Shown in pieces: positions 34,013 through 41,951 of a stretch of DNA of 64,000 bases. Positions within the stretch are counted from its first letter, which is position 1. The number at the start of each line of letters is the position of its first letter. A model generated the notes under the pieces. That model made no database searches. It was not told the DNA's origin and saw only the letters and a program-made list of their open reading frames with translations. The DNA is from Roseateles depolymerans (GTDB lineage Bacteria; Pseudomonadota; Gammaproteobacteria; Burkholderiales; Burkholderiaceae_C), in contig QFOD01000003.1 of the NCBI GenBank assembly GCA_003241055.1, positions 1-64,000 of the forward strand. Direction: 5' to 3'. A program made the position numbers and the translations under genes.

Positions 34013-34034
34013 GGGCCAGCTGTGGAGCTGGCCC
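34013..34034 (-). repeat. Perfect hairpin 4 bases after the flagellin 3 stop
   Basis: GGGCCAGCT pairs with AGCTGGCCC around a 4-base loop. No T-run follows, so it is more likely a 3' end mRNA stabiliser or a Rho-dependent end than an intrinsic terminator. Confidence 0.55.
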
Positions 34035-34038
34035 GGGG

Positions 34039-34902
34039 TCATCGAAGCAAAGACAGGACTTGGCTGGGAACCTGGTTCGCTTGCGCGATCATTGCATTCC
34101 CCGCCTGTTGGAGGATGCTGGCTCGGCTGAGGTTCGCAGTTTCCTGGGCGAAGTCTGCATCGGTGATGCGGCTCTTGGCGGCACTCTGGTTCTCCACCGA
34201 GATCTGCAGATTGGAGATCACGGCATCCAGGCGGTTCTGCGAGGCACCCAGCACGGCGCGCTGGCTGTTGACCGTGTCGATGGCGCTGTCTATCTTGGTG
34301 ATCACGCCGTCAATGGTGGTGCCATCGGCCGTGTTGTCGATGACGGCACGACTCGCGCCCGTGTTGTCGGTGCCGGCCACGCCGGTGATCGTCGCATCGG
34401 TCGTCATGTTGCTGGTGACGACGTCCACGCGGTCATTCGAGGTGACGTTGGCGCCGACCTGGAAGGTCTGGGTGCCGGAGTCGGTGGCCAGGATGGTGCG
34501 GCCGTTGAAGGTGGTGCCGCCCAGCACGCGCTGGATTTCCTTGGCCAGCTCGCCGAATTCCTTGTCCAGCGAGTCCTTGTCGGCGCTGGTGTTGGTGGCG
34601 TTGCGGGCCTGCACCGCCAGCTCACGCATGCGCTGCAGGTTGTCGCCCACCTTGCCCAGGGCGCCGTCGGCGGTCTGCGACAGCGAGATGCCGTCGTTGG
34701 CGTTGCGGATGGCGACCGTGGAGCCGCGCACCTGGGCGCTCAGACGTTCGGAGATGGCCAGGCCGGCGGCGTCGTCCTTGGCGGAGTTCACACGCAGACC
34801 CGAGGACAGACGCTGCATCGAGACGGAGAGGCTCGATTGCGACGCAGCAGTGTTGCGCTGCGCGTTCAGCGACAGCAGATTGGTATTGATGACAGAGGCC
34901 AT
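34039..34902 (-). CDS. fliC: Flagellin 3
   Basis: This 287-residue flagellin is closely related to flagellin 2; the stretch from about residue 60 to the C-terminus is nearly the same, including TTFNG, GTQTFQVGANVTSNDR and the threonine-rich TTDATITGVAG-type patch. The N-terminus differs (MASVINTNLLSLNAQRNTAA) and the C-terminus is two residues shorter (QVLSLLR). The start at 34902 follows AAAGGAAG by 7 bases; longer in-frame readings have no support. It has its own sigma-28-like promoter and a leader of about 220 bases. Likely the product of a recent tandem duplication. Confidence 0.96.
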   Translation of the reverse strand: MASVINTNLLSLNAQRNTAASQSSLSVSMQRLSSGLRVNSAKDDAAGLAISERLSAQVRGSTVAIRNANDGISLSQTADGALGKVGDNLQRMRELAVQARNATNTSADKDSLDKEFGELAKEIQRVLGGTTFNGRTILATDSGTQTFQVGANVTSNDRVDVVTSNMTTDATITGVAGTDNTGASRAVIDNTADGTTIDGVITKIDSAIDTVNSQRAVLGASQNRLDAVISNLQISVENQSAAKSRITDADFAQETANLSRASILQQAGNAMIAQANQVPSQVLSLLR

Positions 34903-35125
34903 GATGCGCTTCCTTTCAGCTTGAACACTCCCGGCAGGGCCGGACGTAGACCCAGATCTCCCTTGGGGAGGCCTGTGCTGTCCGCTCTGGACGCCATGCG
35001 GCGGCCCAGGCGGTGACGCCCGACGCCAGTCAACCGTTGAAGCCCATGTCCCGCACGTCGTGCGGTACACACCACCTCGGCCTTCCAGCCGGACCACGAT
35101 GCCGTTTCCGGCGCCGTTGGAATGG
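34903..35125 (-). other. Long leader of flagellin 3
   Basis: No gene here. Between the -10 box and the ATG there are about 220 bases, longer than typical flagellin leaders. They contain a perfect CCGCACG-T-CGTGCGG inverted repeat at about 35051-35065. The leader may hold an mRNA-stability or translation-control structure. Confidence 0.45.
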
Positions 35126-35153
35126 CTATCGGACGGCGCAAGACGTTTCTTGA
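35126..35153 (-). promoter_or_regulatory. Sigma-28-like promoter of flagellin 3
   Basis: On the minus strand: TCAAGAAA-N12-TCCGATAG. The spacer is one base longer than in the other promoters of the set and the first -10 base is T, so it is slightly weaker than the fliD and motA promoters. Confidence 0.62.
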
Positions 35154-35457
35154 GCCGCTTTTGTCAAGGTGTGTGATCTTTTGAATAGCGCGGTGTCCAA
35201 GGCCTTGTTTTTCGGATCGGCCGCCATGCCGGAAAGCGCATCGGGAAGGGCGGGGTGGCTGATCCGGAGCAGGCTGGGGTGCGCCGGGGCTTTATCGGTG
35301 GACCTGGGTCGTGCGAATCCTGTTCAAGTGTCTGAAAGCGCGAGCCCCGAGGTGGTGAGGGGCTCCAGTTGGTTTTCGGCAGACCGGGCGATTGACGTCC
35401 TTCGAGTAAGTGCCGTGAGGCCTGCCTTATCCGGCGATTGGGGTGGCTCCATATTCC
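35154..35457. other. 304-base intergenic region between divergent flagellin 3 and TPR genes
   Basis: It separates two divergent sigma-28 promoters. I see no credible ORF, RNA or repeat in it. Base composition is somewhat lower in GC near 35160-35220. Confidence 0.5.
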
Positions 35458-35484
35458 TAAAGTTCCGTGCATTCCGGCCGATAT
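35458..35484 (+). promoter_or_regulatory. Sigma-28 (FliA) promoter of the TPR gene
   Basis: TAAAGTTC-N11-GCCGATAT is almost the textbook FliA promoter: seven of eight at both boxes with exact spacing. The in-frame ATG at 35483 overlaps the -10 box and so cannot be the start. The next ATG, at 35507 with GGAG upstream, is therefore the real one. Confidence 0.87.
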
Positions 35485-35506
35485 GGCGCGCCGGCTGGAG
35501 CCCTCG

Positions 35507-35977
35507 ATGCGTTCCCCGTTGAATTCCTCGCGTACCCCAAACGCTCATCGCCCCGTGGCGCTGCCGGCCAACGATCCGGCGCTGCTGCTGGCCAAGGCGC
35601 GCAATGCCGCCTTCGCCGAGGTGGCGCGTGGCAATCTCGGCCAGGGCCTGGGCATGCTGTACGAGGCGCTGCAGGGCGAGCCGATGAGCCATGACCTGCT
35701 CTCGGACATGGCAGCGCTGCTGCTGGCAGCCGGCCGCCTGCAGCACGCCGCGGGCTACGCGGAGCGTGCGCTGCAGATCCGCACCCAGCACGGCCCCAGT
35801 CTCTACACGCTGGGCTTTGCGTTGTCCGGTCAGGGCCTCACCGACCGTGCCATCGGCGTGCTGACCGAGCTGAAGGACGGCGCGGCACGCGCCAGCCTGC
35901 AGGCCGAGGCGCCCGAACTGCTGCCGCTGGCCATGATCGAGCTCGAGCGTCTGCAGCGGCAACGCAAGCAGCCCTGA
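35507..35977 (+). CDS. Small TPR-like protein under sigma-28 control
   Basis: This is a 156-residue cytoplasmic protein with no signal peptide. The part from about residue 22 to 130 is helical and reads like two to three tetratricopeptide-type hairpins (LLLAKARNAAFAEVARGNL, AAGYAERALQI, YTLGFALSGQGLTDRAIGVL). TPR proteins act as adaptors or chaperones. With a strong FliA promoter, placed between the flagellins and flhDC, it may help handle filament proteins or their glycosylation. I do not recognise a named family. It is followed by a strong terminator, so it is a single-gene transcript. Confidence 0.78.
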   Translation: MRSPLNSSRTPNAHRPVALPANDPALLLAKARNAAFAEVARGNLGQGLGMLYEALQGEPMSHDLLSDMAALLLAAGRLQHAAGYAERALQIRTQHGPSLYTLGFALSGQGLTDRAIGVLTELKDGAARASLQAEAPELLPLAMIELERLQRQRKQP

Positions 35978-36021
35978 CACGGCAGGGCGGCCTCTCAGGA
36001 GGCTGGCCCGCACTTGCAGGC

Positions 36022-36058
36022 AAGGCCCCGCCGGCTCGGTCGGCGGGGCCTTTGCTTT
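36022..36058 (+). terminator. Rho-independent terminator after the TPR gene
   Basis: AAGGCCCCGCCG pairs perfectly with CGGCGGGGCCTT around a 7-base loop, followed by TGCTTTGG. Confidence 0.85.
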
Positions 36059-36214
36059 GGGCGGGCCTGACCCGCCTGTAGGAATTTGCCTGACAAGCGC
36101 CTCTCGCGACGATGACAGGCGGCACCGACGAGGCCTGATATCGGTGGAGAAACGGGGTCAACACAATCCGTTTCACGTTGAACCCTTGCCTCACACACAG
36201 AAACGGAAGCCGCC

Positions 36215-36535
36215 ATGAATGCCGACCAAATGCTTGCCGAGATTCGTGAAGCCAACCTGTCCTACCTGATGTTGGCCCAGACGCTGATCCGCACGGATCG
36301 CGAGCAGGCGCTCTACCGCCTGGGGGTCAGTGACGAGACGGCCACGCTGATCGCGACGCTGAGCCCGGCGCAGATCATGAAGATCGCTTCCGGCAACACG
36401 CTGCTGTGCGCCTTCCGCATGAGCGACGACCTGGTGTGGGGCCTGCTGACCAGTCACGCCAAGCCCGGCACCAGCGACAGCGTCAACCGCCTGCACGCCT
36501 CCATCCTGATGGCTGGCAAGCACGAGCACGTCTGA
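36215..36535 (+). CDS. flhD: Flagellar master regulator subunit FlhD
   Basis: This 106-residue helical protein forms the FlhD4C2 activator that turns on early flagellar operons with sigma-70 RNA polymerase. The family segments LAEIREANLSYLMLAQTLIR, AALYRLG-like and LCAFRMSDD are present at the usual positions, and length is normal. GGAAG lies 7 bases before the ATG. Upstream, GGGTCAAC and GTTGAACCC form an imperfect inverted repeat at about 36154-36185 that might be an operator. Confidence 0.96.
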   Translation: MNADQMLAEIREANLSYLMLAQTLIRTDREQALYRLGVSDETATLIATLSPAQIMKIASGNTLLCAFRMSDDLVWGLLTSHAKPGTSDSVNRLHASILMAGKHEHV

Positions 36536-36548
36536 AATTCAGGCCCCC

Positions 36549-36570
36549 GGTTCGGCGGGTACGCCGAACC
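36549..36570 (+). promoter_or_regulatory. Hairpin at the start of the flhD-flhC spacer
   Basis: GGTTCGGCG pairs perfectly with CGCCGAACC around GGTA, 13 bases after the flhD stop. It is followed by a C6G8 run, not T, so it is not an intrinsic terminator. It may set the relative amounts of FlhD and FlhC. Confidence 0.55.
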
Positions 36571-36660
36571 ACCCCCCGGGGGGGGCGGACCGTCGCGGGA
36601 TTGACCCGCTCCGACGTCCGCAGCGGGCCGGCTTGGGAGCGGCCCGGCGCCGCCCGCAAT

Positions 36661-36681
36661 ACCGAACACCGAATACCGAAC
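36661..36681 (+). repeat. Three tandem 7-base repeats before flhC
   Basis: ACCGAAC, ACCGAAT and ACCGAAC run head to tail 32-52 bases before the flhC ATG. They are complementary to the GGTTCGG arm of the upstream hairpin. Confidence 0.7.
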
Positions 36682-36712
36682 CTCGAGTTCAAACCGATTC
36701 CAGGAGCCCACC

Positions 36713-37249
36713 ATGCGCGTCAAGAGCATCCTCACCGAAGCCAAGCAGATCGACCGGGCCATCCAGCTCATCCACCTGGGCGCGCGACTGCAGGTGCTGG
36801 AGTCGGAAACCGACCTGTCGTACGAGCGCCTGCTGCGTCTGTACAAGGAGGTGTCGGGCAAGTCGCCGTCCAAGGGCCAGCTGCCGTTCTCGACCGACTG
36901 GTTCATGACCTGGCAGCCCAACATCCATGCCAGCCTGTTCCTGAACATCCACGAGTACCTGAACAAGGCCGCGGAGATGGACGAGATCGACACGGTGATC
37001 AAGGCCTACCGCCTCTATCTGGAGGAAACCCAGGCCCAGGGCCTGGAGGCCATGCTGTCCGTGACCCGTGCCTGGCGCCTGGTGAAGTTCGTGGACAACG
37101 GCATGCTGACGCTGACCCGCTGCTCCAAGTGCGGCGGTGGCTTCGTCACCCATCCGCACGAGATCTCGCGTCACTTCATCTGCGGCCTGTGCAACCCGCC
37201 GGCGCGCGCCGGCAAGGGCCGCGCGCAAGGCTCCATCCAGATGCACTGA
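36713..37249 (+). CDS. flhC: Flagellar master regulator subunit FlhC
   Basis: This 178-residue DNA-binding subunit of FlhD4C2 carries the four zinc-binding cysteines C137, C140, C157 and C160 (RCSKCGGGF and FICGLCNPP), at the same residue numbers as in E. coli FlhC. The N-terminal half has QLIHLGARLQVLESETDLS, typical of the family. It follows flhD after a 177-base spacer, longer than usual, with structure of its own. It converges on the glycosyltransferase gene. Confidence 0.97.
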   Translation: MRVKSILTEAKQIDRAIQLIHLGARLQVLESETDLSYERLLRLYKEVSGKSPSKGQLPFSTDWFMTWQPNIHASLFLNIHEYLNKAAEMDEIDTVIKAYRLYLEETQAQGLEAMLSVTRAWRLVKFVDNGMLTLTRCSKCGGGFVTHPHEISRHFICGLCNPPARAGKGRAQGSIQMH

Positions 37250-37315
37250 GGCCCACGGCCCGGCGCCTGCGGGCGCCGCTCGTCAGGTCAGGCAGATATC
37301 GCCCGGTTGGCGCGT

Positions 37316-39916
37316 TCAGCGCAACCGGGCTTCCAGCGTTCGCGGCGCTTCGCCCGCTTCGTGGCGGGCCCACAGCCGTTCCCACAGGGCTTCCAGGTCG
37401 CTGGCGAAGCCGTTGGCATCGAACAGCGGCGCCTGGTCGCGGGCCTGCAGCAGGCGCTCGCGCAGGGCGGCGCGGGTCTGCGGCTCGCTGGCCAGACGGC
37501 AGGCCAGTTCCACATAGCCTGGCACATCGGCGCAGACCAGCTCGGGCAGGCCCACCGCGTCCAACAGGCTGGCCGACACCCGGCCGGCAAAGCTCTCGCC
37601 CAGCAGGCTGACCACGGGCACGCCGGCCCACAGCGTGTCGCTGGTGGTGGTGTGGCCGTTGCAGGGCCAGCTGTCCAGCGCCAGGTCGGCCGCACCCAGG
37701 CGAAGCGCATGCTCCTGCAGGCCGGCGGCCGGCATGAAGACCAGACGTTCCGGCGCCACGCCGCGCGCGGCGGCTTCCCGCTGCAGTGCGGCGTTGGCGC
37801 CGTCGTCGCTGCCGCTCAGCTGCCACAGCACGGCCTGCGGCACGCGGCGCAGGATCTCCATCCAGGCATCGAACAGCGGCGGGTTGAGCTTGTAGACCTG
37901 GTTGGCGCTCAGCAGCACCACCGCGTCCTGCGGCAGGCCCAGCTCGGCGCGGCTGGGGGCCGGCCCGCGCGGGCGGTGGCCGTCGTTGGGCTGGTAGCTG
38001 TGCGGCAGCTGCGCGATGCGCTCGCTGTACCAGGGCTGGTGGTCCAGCGGCGTCACGAAGCGGTCGCCGATCACATAGTCCACGCCGTCCAGGCCGGTGG
38101 TGCCGGGAAAGCCCAACCAGGTGGCCTGCAGCGGCGCGGGGCGGTAGGCCAGCACGGCCAGGCGGCTGCCGCTGGTGTGGCCCTTGAGGTCGATCAGCAG
38201 GTCCACGCCCAGCTCGCGGATGCGTTGGGCCGTGGCCAGCAGGCCCAAGCCTTGAACATCCTCGAAGTGATCGCAGGCGGCGCTGAGGCGGCGGCGGTAG
38301 TCCGAGCCATCGTCGGCGGCGTGCGAGAAGAAGCTGATCTCGTAGCGGCTGCGGTCCAGGCGCTCGATGACCTCGGTGATCAGCGTGGCCGTGGCATGGG
38401 CCTGCAGATCGTTGGACAGCAGGCCCACGTGCAGGCGGCGCGTGGCGCGCGGTGGGCGGGCGGGGGCGGGCGGCAGCGGCACGAGACCCTGGCTCAGGTA
38501 GCGCGAGGTGAGCGTCGCCGCCTCCAGCATCTGGCGCGGGTGGTGGGGCAGGGACACCAGCGTGAACGGAACGCTGAACTGCGTGGCATCCCCGGTCTGC
38601 GCGGCCTGGGTCTGGGCGTCCAGCAGGGCCTGGATGCGCGCGCGGTAGTCGCCCCACTGCGCGGTGTGCTGCTCCAGGTGCAGCAGATAGGCCTGTGCAC
38701 CCAGGTGTTCGGGATGCAGCGTGGCCACGGTGCGGAAGCACTCGGCGGCCTCGGCCTTCATCTTCAGGTTGTCGAACGCGAAGCCCAACTCAACATAGGC
38801 ATCGCGGTCATCCAGCTTCAGCGACAAGGCCTGCATCAGCACCTCCACCGCCTGCCGCGGGCGATGCAGGCGATTCAGGGCCGTGCCCTGCAGGCGCAGC
38901 AGCTCGAACTCCTGGCGGCGCTGGGCCTCGGGCAGGGCGGTCACCAGGCGTACCACGTAGTCGTGGTCGTTCAGCGCCATCGCAGCCTGGGCGGCGAGCA
39001 GCAGCGCCTCCCGGCCATGGGCCTCGGTGGCGGCGTGGCGGATCGCCTGCTCGGCCGCATCCAGCCAGGCCTGGGGCTGGTGGGCGGCACGCAGCGTGCG
39101 GGCCAGGGTCAGCCACAGGCCGCCATCGGCGGGCGCCTGGGCCAGCGCCTGTTGCAACAGGTCGGCCGCCGCGGCCCATTGCTTGCCGTCCAGCAATGCC
39201 TGGGCCTGTTGCAGCAGGCCGGTCAGTGCCGCGTTGGCCTGTGCGGCCGGCGCCAGTTCCTGGAAGCTCGCGACGCCGGGCAGGCGTTTCTTGTGCAGGT
39301 CGGCGTAGCCGCGCAGCGTGCTGCCCCATTCCTGGGTGGCGAACACCTGGCCGCCGCCGCTGTATTCCAGGCCGGTGAAGTGCTTGGGAATGAAGAAATG
39401 GCTGGGCCAGATGGTCAGGCCGTTGTAGCCCTGCTTGCGGACGCTGTCGGTCAGAAACTGCGGGCCGACGCTCTCCCAGGCCATGCGCTCGTCCAGCTCG
39501 GGCAGGGCCTGGAGGTCCAGGATCATCTGGCCGAAGAAGGGGTTGTCCGGCACCGAGGCCAGATAGCCATTCGAGATCAGCCCAGGGCGCACCAGCTCGT
39601 TTTCCCAGCAGGCGCAGGCCTCACCCTCGAACAACCAGGGCTCCAGAGGGCGCACGCAGATGCTGTCGGCGTCGATGTAGAAGCCGCCCTCGTTGTAGAG
39701 GATTTCCAGGCGCATCAGGTCGGCCACGCCGGCGAGTTCGCGCTGGGCCATCTGGCGCATATGGCGGGCATTGACCCAGCCATAGCTGGCCAGCTCCTCG
39801 TTGCCCCAGATGCGCAGCTCCCAGTCGGGGTTGTGCTGGCGCCAGGTCTCGATGCAGTTGTCCGGCCGGCGGCTTTCGTCGCCGACCCAGATGACGTGCA
39901 GGGTGCGTGGAATCAT
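37316..39916 (-). CDS. Fused glycosyltransferase: GT32-like, TPR and OGT-like (GT41) domains
   Basis: This is an 866-residue cytoplasmic protein with three parts. Residues 1-230 resemble the sugar-binding DXD/OCH1 family (start IPRTLHVIWVG, and GGFYIDADS carrying the DxD metal site). Residues about 240-460 are TPR-like helices. Residues about 485-866 match the C-terminal catalytic half of O-GlcNAc transferases (SPINDLY), with LLIDLKGHTSGSRLAV, QATWLGFPGTTGLDGVDYVI, SANQVYKLNPPLFDAW and the donor-site CNGHTTTSDTLWAGVPVV. It should transfer sugars to Ser/Thr, and its neighbours make flagellin the likely target. The start at 39916 gives the family-like N-terminus; a TTG nine codons earlier is possible. 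Confidence 0.88.
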   Translation of the reverse strand: MIPRTLHVIWVGDESRRPDNCIETWRQHNPDWELRIWGNEELASYGWVNARHMRQMAQRELAGVADLMRLEILYNEGGFYIDADSICVRPLEPWLFEGEACACWENELVRPGLISNGYLASVPDNPFFGQMILDLQALPELDERMAWESVGPQFLTDSVRKQGYNGLTIWPSHFFIPKHFTGLEYSGGGQVFATQEWGSTLRGYADLHKKRLPGVASFQELAPAAQANAALTGLLQQAQALLDGKQWAAAADLLQQALAQAPADGGLWLTLARTLRAAHQPQAWLDAAEQAIRHAATEAHGREALLLAAQAAMALNDHDYVVRLVTALPEAQRRQEFELLRLQGTALNRLHRPRQAVEVLMQALSLKLDDRDAYVELGFAFDNLKMKAEAAECFRTVATLHPEHLGAQAYLLHLEQHTAQWGDYRARIQALLDAQTQAAQTGDATQFSVPFTLVSLPHHPRQMLEAATLTSRYLSQGLVPLPPAPARPPRATRRLHVGLLSNDLQAHATATLITEVIERLDRSRYEISFFSHAADDGSDYRRRLSAACDHFEDVQGLGLLATAQRIRELGVDLLIDLKGHTSGSRLAVLAYRPAPLQATWLGFPGTTGLDGVDYVIGDRFVTPLDHQPWYSERIAQLPHSYQPNDGHRPRGPAPSRAELGLPQDAVVLLSANQVYKLNPPLFDAWMEILRRVPQAVLWQLSGSDDGANAALQREAAARGVAPERLVFMPAAGLQEHALRLGAADLALDSWPCNGHTTTSDTLWAGVPVVSLLGESFAGRVSASLLDAVGLPELVCADVPGYVELACRLASEPQTRAALRERLLQARDQAPLFDANGFASDLEALWERLWARHEAGEAPRTLEARLR

Positions 39917-40042
39917 GGGGGGCTCGGAGCGGGGATGCGTCAAAGTCTAGGACGGGGGCGCCGCCGCGAGGTGCCGAAAAGCACGGTGAATCAACGCCTG
40001 ACCCCGCCCGCCGGGGTGCCGGGCTTGCGCACAATGCAGGCC

Positions 40043-41119
40043 ATGTCCAGTGCCCCGAGGCCAACCCGTCGCGTCGTGCTCGTCGTCATCGCGCGCGACG
40101 AGGCCGCGCACATCGCGCGCCTGCTGGACAGCGTGTCGCCCTGGGTGGACGGGATGCTGGTGCTCGACACCGGCTCGCGCGACGCCACGCCGCAGATCGC
40201 GGCGGCGTGCGGCGCGCGTGTCGAGCATTTCGACTGGTGCGACGATTTTTCTGCCGCGCGCAATCGGGCGCTGACGCTCGCCGGCGGCGACTGGCATCTG
40301 CTGCTGGATGCCGATGAGTGGCTGCTGGAAGGTGGCGAGGCGCTGTTGGCGCTGCGCGATCAGCCCACCGATTTCGTCGGCACGCTGGCGCTGGACGACC
40401 GCTTCGACGATGGCCGCCCGCGCAGCGCGCAGTCGCGCCTGAGCCGTGTGCTGCCCGGCAGCGTTCGATATGCCGGTCTGGTCCACGAGCAGCCCGAGCA
40501 CACGTTGCCGGTGCGTGCGCTGCCGCTGCGCGTGGCCCACGACGGTTATCTGCCGGAGCGTCTGGCCGCCAAGCGCGGGCGCAATGCGGTGCTGCTGGAG
40601 CGTTCGCTGCAGCAGGCGCCGGGGGACGCCTATCTCTGGTATCAGCTCGGCAAGGACCATGCGGTGTATGACCGTGCCGACGCGGCGGAGCAGGCCTTTG
40701 CGCGCGCTGCGGCGCTGCCGCACCCGATGGGCGCGTGGTGGCTGGACCTGGTGCCGCGCCGGCTGTTCGCGCTCAAGCAACTCAAGCGCCATGCCGACGG
40801 CGTGATGCTGGCCGAGGCCGAGATGGCCGCCTGCGGCGAATCGCCCGACTTCTTCTTCGCGCTGGGCGACCTGCTGCTGGACTTCGCTGCGGACGAGCCG
40901 GCGCAGGCCGAGGCCCTGCTACCCATGATCGAGGCGGCCTGGCGGCGCTGCTTGGAGATCGGCGAGCGCCCGGATCTGCCTGGTGCGGTGGCCGGGCGGG
41001 GCAGTCATCTGGCCGCGCACAACCTGGCCCTGGTGCTGGAGTTGCTCGGGCGCGCGGCGGATGCGGCCGAGCTGCGGGCCGCTCACGGGCTGGCCCAGCC
41101 GGTCGGCGCGCCGGCGTGA
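40043..41119 (+). CDS. Glycosyltransferase family 2 with C-terminal TPR-like region
   Basis: This 358-residue protein begins with a GT2 Rossmann-type fold: VVIARDEAAHIARLLDSV, LVLDTGSRDAT, and the DxD metal site in HLLLDADEWLL near residue 95. Helical repeats follow (YLWYQLGKDHAVYDRADAAE). It matches the group of SunS/WaaE-like glycosyltransferases that act on peptides or lipid-linked sugars. It is divergent from the fused glycosyltransferase and overlaps the methyltransferase gene downstream, so a role in flagellin sugar assembly is likely but unproven. An ATG at 40034 is an alternative start. Confidence 0.85.
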   Translation: MSSAPRPTRRVVLVVIARDEAAHIARLLDSVSPWVDGMLVLDTGSRDATPQIAAACGARVEHFDWCDDFSAARNRALTLAGGDWHLLLDADEWLLEGGEALLALRDQPTDFVGTLALDDRFDDGRPRSAQSRLSRVLPGSVRYAGLVHEQPEHTLPVRALPLRVAHDGYLPERLAAKRGRNAVLLERSLQQAPGDAYLWYQLGKDHAVYDRADAAEQAFARAAALPHPMGAWWLDLVPRRLFALKQLKRHADGVMLAEAEMAACGESPDFFFALGDLLLDFAADEPAQAEALLPMIEAAWRRCLEIGERPDLPGAVAGRGSHLAAHNLALVLELLGRAADAAELRAAHGLAQPVGAPA

Positions 41120-41862
41120 ACCGCCTGCGCTGGCCCTGGAGCGCGCTGCTGGCCTGGCTGGCGGCCTGGCTGCTGTTTGCGCTGCTGCGCCGCCTGTCGC
41201 TCGACCTGGCCTGGGCGGCGGGCGGTGCGACGCTGCTGGGGGCTGGGCTGGCCGCGCTGCATGGGGCACGCTGGCGGCGGCTCATCGTGGCGCTGGGGTT
41301 TCCGGCCTCGTTGCTGGCGCAAGGCTGGCAGGCCGGTGCGGCGACCTGGCTGCCCTGGTTGTGGTGGCTGCCGCTGCTGCTGCTGTGGTGGCTGTACCCG
41401 CGGCGCAGCTGGACGGAGGCACCGCTCTTTCCCACCTCTCCCGGCGCGCTGGCCGGGCTGGCGAGCCTGGCGCCGCTGCGGGCCGGGCAGTCAGCCCTGG
41501 ACGCCGGCTGTGGCCTGGGAGATGGCCTGCTCGAGCTGGCGCGGGTCTACCCCGGCGTGCGTCTGCACGGTGTCGAATGGAGCCGACCCCTGGCCTGGCT
41601 GGCGCGCTGGCGGTTGCGTGGCCAGGCCGAAGTGAGCCGCGGCGACCTGTGGGCGGGCGACTGGTCCGGCTACGACCTCGTCTATGTGTTCCAGCGCCCT
41701 GAGTCCATGCCGCGCGTCTGGGCCAAGGCGCAGGCCGAGATGCGGCCGGGGGGCTGGCTGGCGAGCCTGGATTTCGAGGTGCCGGGGCAGAAGCCGGCGG
41801 CTCGCTGGCAGGCGCCAGGCGGGCGGCCGGTCTGGCTCTATCACCCCCGGGGGCGAGGTTGA
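41116..41862 (+). CDS. Membrane-anchored class I SAM methyltransferase
   Basis: This 248-residue protein starts with GTG, overlapping the previous stop by 4 bases (GTGA). Three to four hydrophobic segments fill residues 1-95 and are rich in Trp and Leu. A class I methyltransferase domain follows, with motif I ALDAGCGLGDGLLELA, VRLHGVEW (acidic end of strand 2) and later MRPGGWLASLDFE. The acceptor is unknown. Context with two glycosyltransferases suggests methylation of a glycan or its lipid carrier. Confidence 0.82.
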   Translation: MNRLRWPWSALLAWLAAWLLFALLRRLSLDLAWAAGGATLLGAGLAALHGARWRRLIVALGFPASLLAQGWQAGAATWLPWLWWLPLLLLWWLYPRRSWTEAPLFPTSPGALAGLASLAPLRAGQSALDAGCGLGDGLLELARVYPGVRLHGVEWSRPLAWLARWRLRGQAEVSRGDLWAGDWSGYDLVYVFQRPESMPRVWAKAQAEMRPGGWLASLDFEVPGQKPAARWQAPGGRPVWLYHPRGRG

Positions 41863-41951
41863 ATCCCTGATACATCGCAAGGGCTGCACAAATGCGGCGC
41901 GTTTCGTGAGGCTGTGCGGCTGGCGCTCCAGCGGGCTCGCGGCATACTCGC

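Larger units (their letters stand above)
33707..34038 (-). other. Flagellin 2 leader and flagellin 3 3' region
   Basis: No gene here. From the promoter at 33881-33907, flagellin 2 has a leader of about 170 bases holding a hairpin, GCTGCGTG with CACGCAGC at about 33811-33835. Upstream of that promoter lies an 11-bp hairpin with one mismatch (33927-33953), then the hairpin that follows the flagellin 3 stop. Confidence 0.6.

Noticed and set aside
35483..35485. ATG as start of the TPR gene
   Set aside because: It overlaps the -10 box of the sigma-28 promoter, so it would not be in the mRNA. The ATG at 35507 has a ribosome site.
37307..40033. Long plus-strand ORF reaching into the GT2 gene
   Set aside because: Everything before 40034 is antisense to the fused glycosyltransferase. 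The GT2 protein family starts at about 40043.
39917..40042. Sigma-28 promoter for the glycosyltransferase genes
   Set aside because: GCCGAAAA occurs but with no -35 at the proper distance, and TCAAAGTC lies too far from it.
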